A stretch of DNA of 64,000 bases, taken from the NCBI GenBank assembly GCA_944320555.1, contig CALUHX010000012.1, forward strand, positions 1-64,000, written 5' to 3'. Positions 63,973-64,000 of the stretch are shown piece after piece. A model generated the notes under the pieces. It was given only the letters and a program-made list of their open reading frames with translations, was not told the origin of the DNA and did not search any database. This stretch comes from an uncultured Butyricimonas sp. (GTDB taxonomy: Bacteria > Bacteroidota > Bacteroidia > Bacteroidales > Marinifilaceae). Position 1 is the stretch's first letter. Every line of letters begins with the position of its first letter. The translations under genes were made by a program, and so were the position numbers.

Positions 63973-64000
63973 CCTTGGACCGTTTTTATTTCACAATAGA

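Overview
The window looks like the chromosome of a Bacteroidota, order Bacteroidales. The signs are many close matches to the Bacteroidota -7 promoter box TAnnTTTG, SusC/SusD outer-membrane pairs, ECF sigma/FecR anti-sigma genes, a bacterial V-type ATPase operon, frdCAB order, and several families largely confined to this phylum (DUF4270, DUF4843, DUF3276, DUF6266, DUF5117/5118 metalloproteases). A family such as Odoribacteraceae would fit, but that is inference. Most of the window is GC-rich by eye; about 27.2-38.85 kb is clearly AT-rich.

Layout. 1-2 kb: a BamA/TamA-like barrel, a broken porin remnant and tRNA-Leu(GAG). 2-7.3 kb: acyl-ACP thioesterase with murB, an RsmF-type rRNA methylase, and a TPR protein. 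7.3-7.95 kb: one copy of a ~245-bp palindromic repeat and the remnant of a DUF4143 ATPase. 8-13.3 kb: a kelch lipoprotein divergent from a DUF4270/barrel/TlpA operon. 13.5-16.5 kb: a GH3-serine hydrolase fusion. 16.6-20 kb: fumarate reductase frdCAB. 20.4-27.1 kb: esterase, lipoprotein, manA, kdsA, rarA, DUF3276, a small membrane protein and comF.

27.2-38.85 kb: an AT-rich operon read leftward as FecR, SusC with STN domain, SusD, DUF4843, PKD-like lipoprotein, ECF sigma factor and zinc metalloprotease. It looks like a regulated uptake and degradation locus and is probably acquired. 38.9-48.3 kb: an unknown protein, sialidase, butyryl-CoA-type dehydrogenase with EtfA/EtfB, a possible small RNA, an ECF sigma/FecR pair without SusCD, the second (inverted) repeat copy, and a rhomboid protease. 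48.4-57.4 kb: alkaline phosphatase and the V-ATPase operon E-DUF2764-A-B-D-I-K.

57.6-60 kb: a compact cassette of two DUF6266-type proteins, a holin-like protein and a peptidoglycan amidase, possibly a lysis-derived export unit. 60-64 kb: a DUF1703 ATPase/nuclease between 67-bp direct repeats, a gene split by a frameshift in a homopolymer, and a WbuB-like glycosyltransferase. The most interesting items are the holin/amidase/DUF6266 cassette, the inverted repeat pair, the direct-repeat-flanked ATPase, and the unusual position of the sigma gene in the AT-rich operon.
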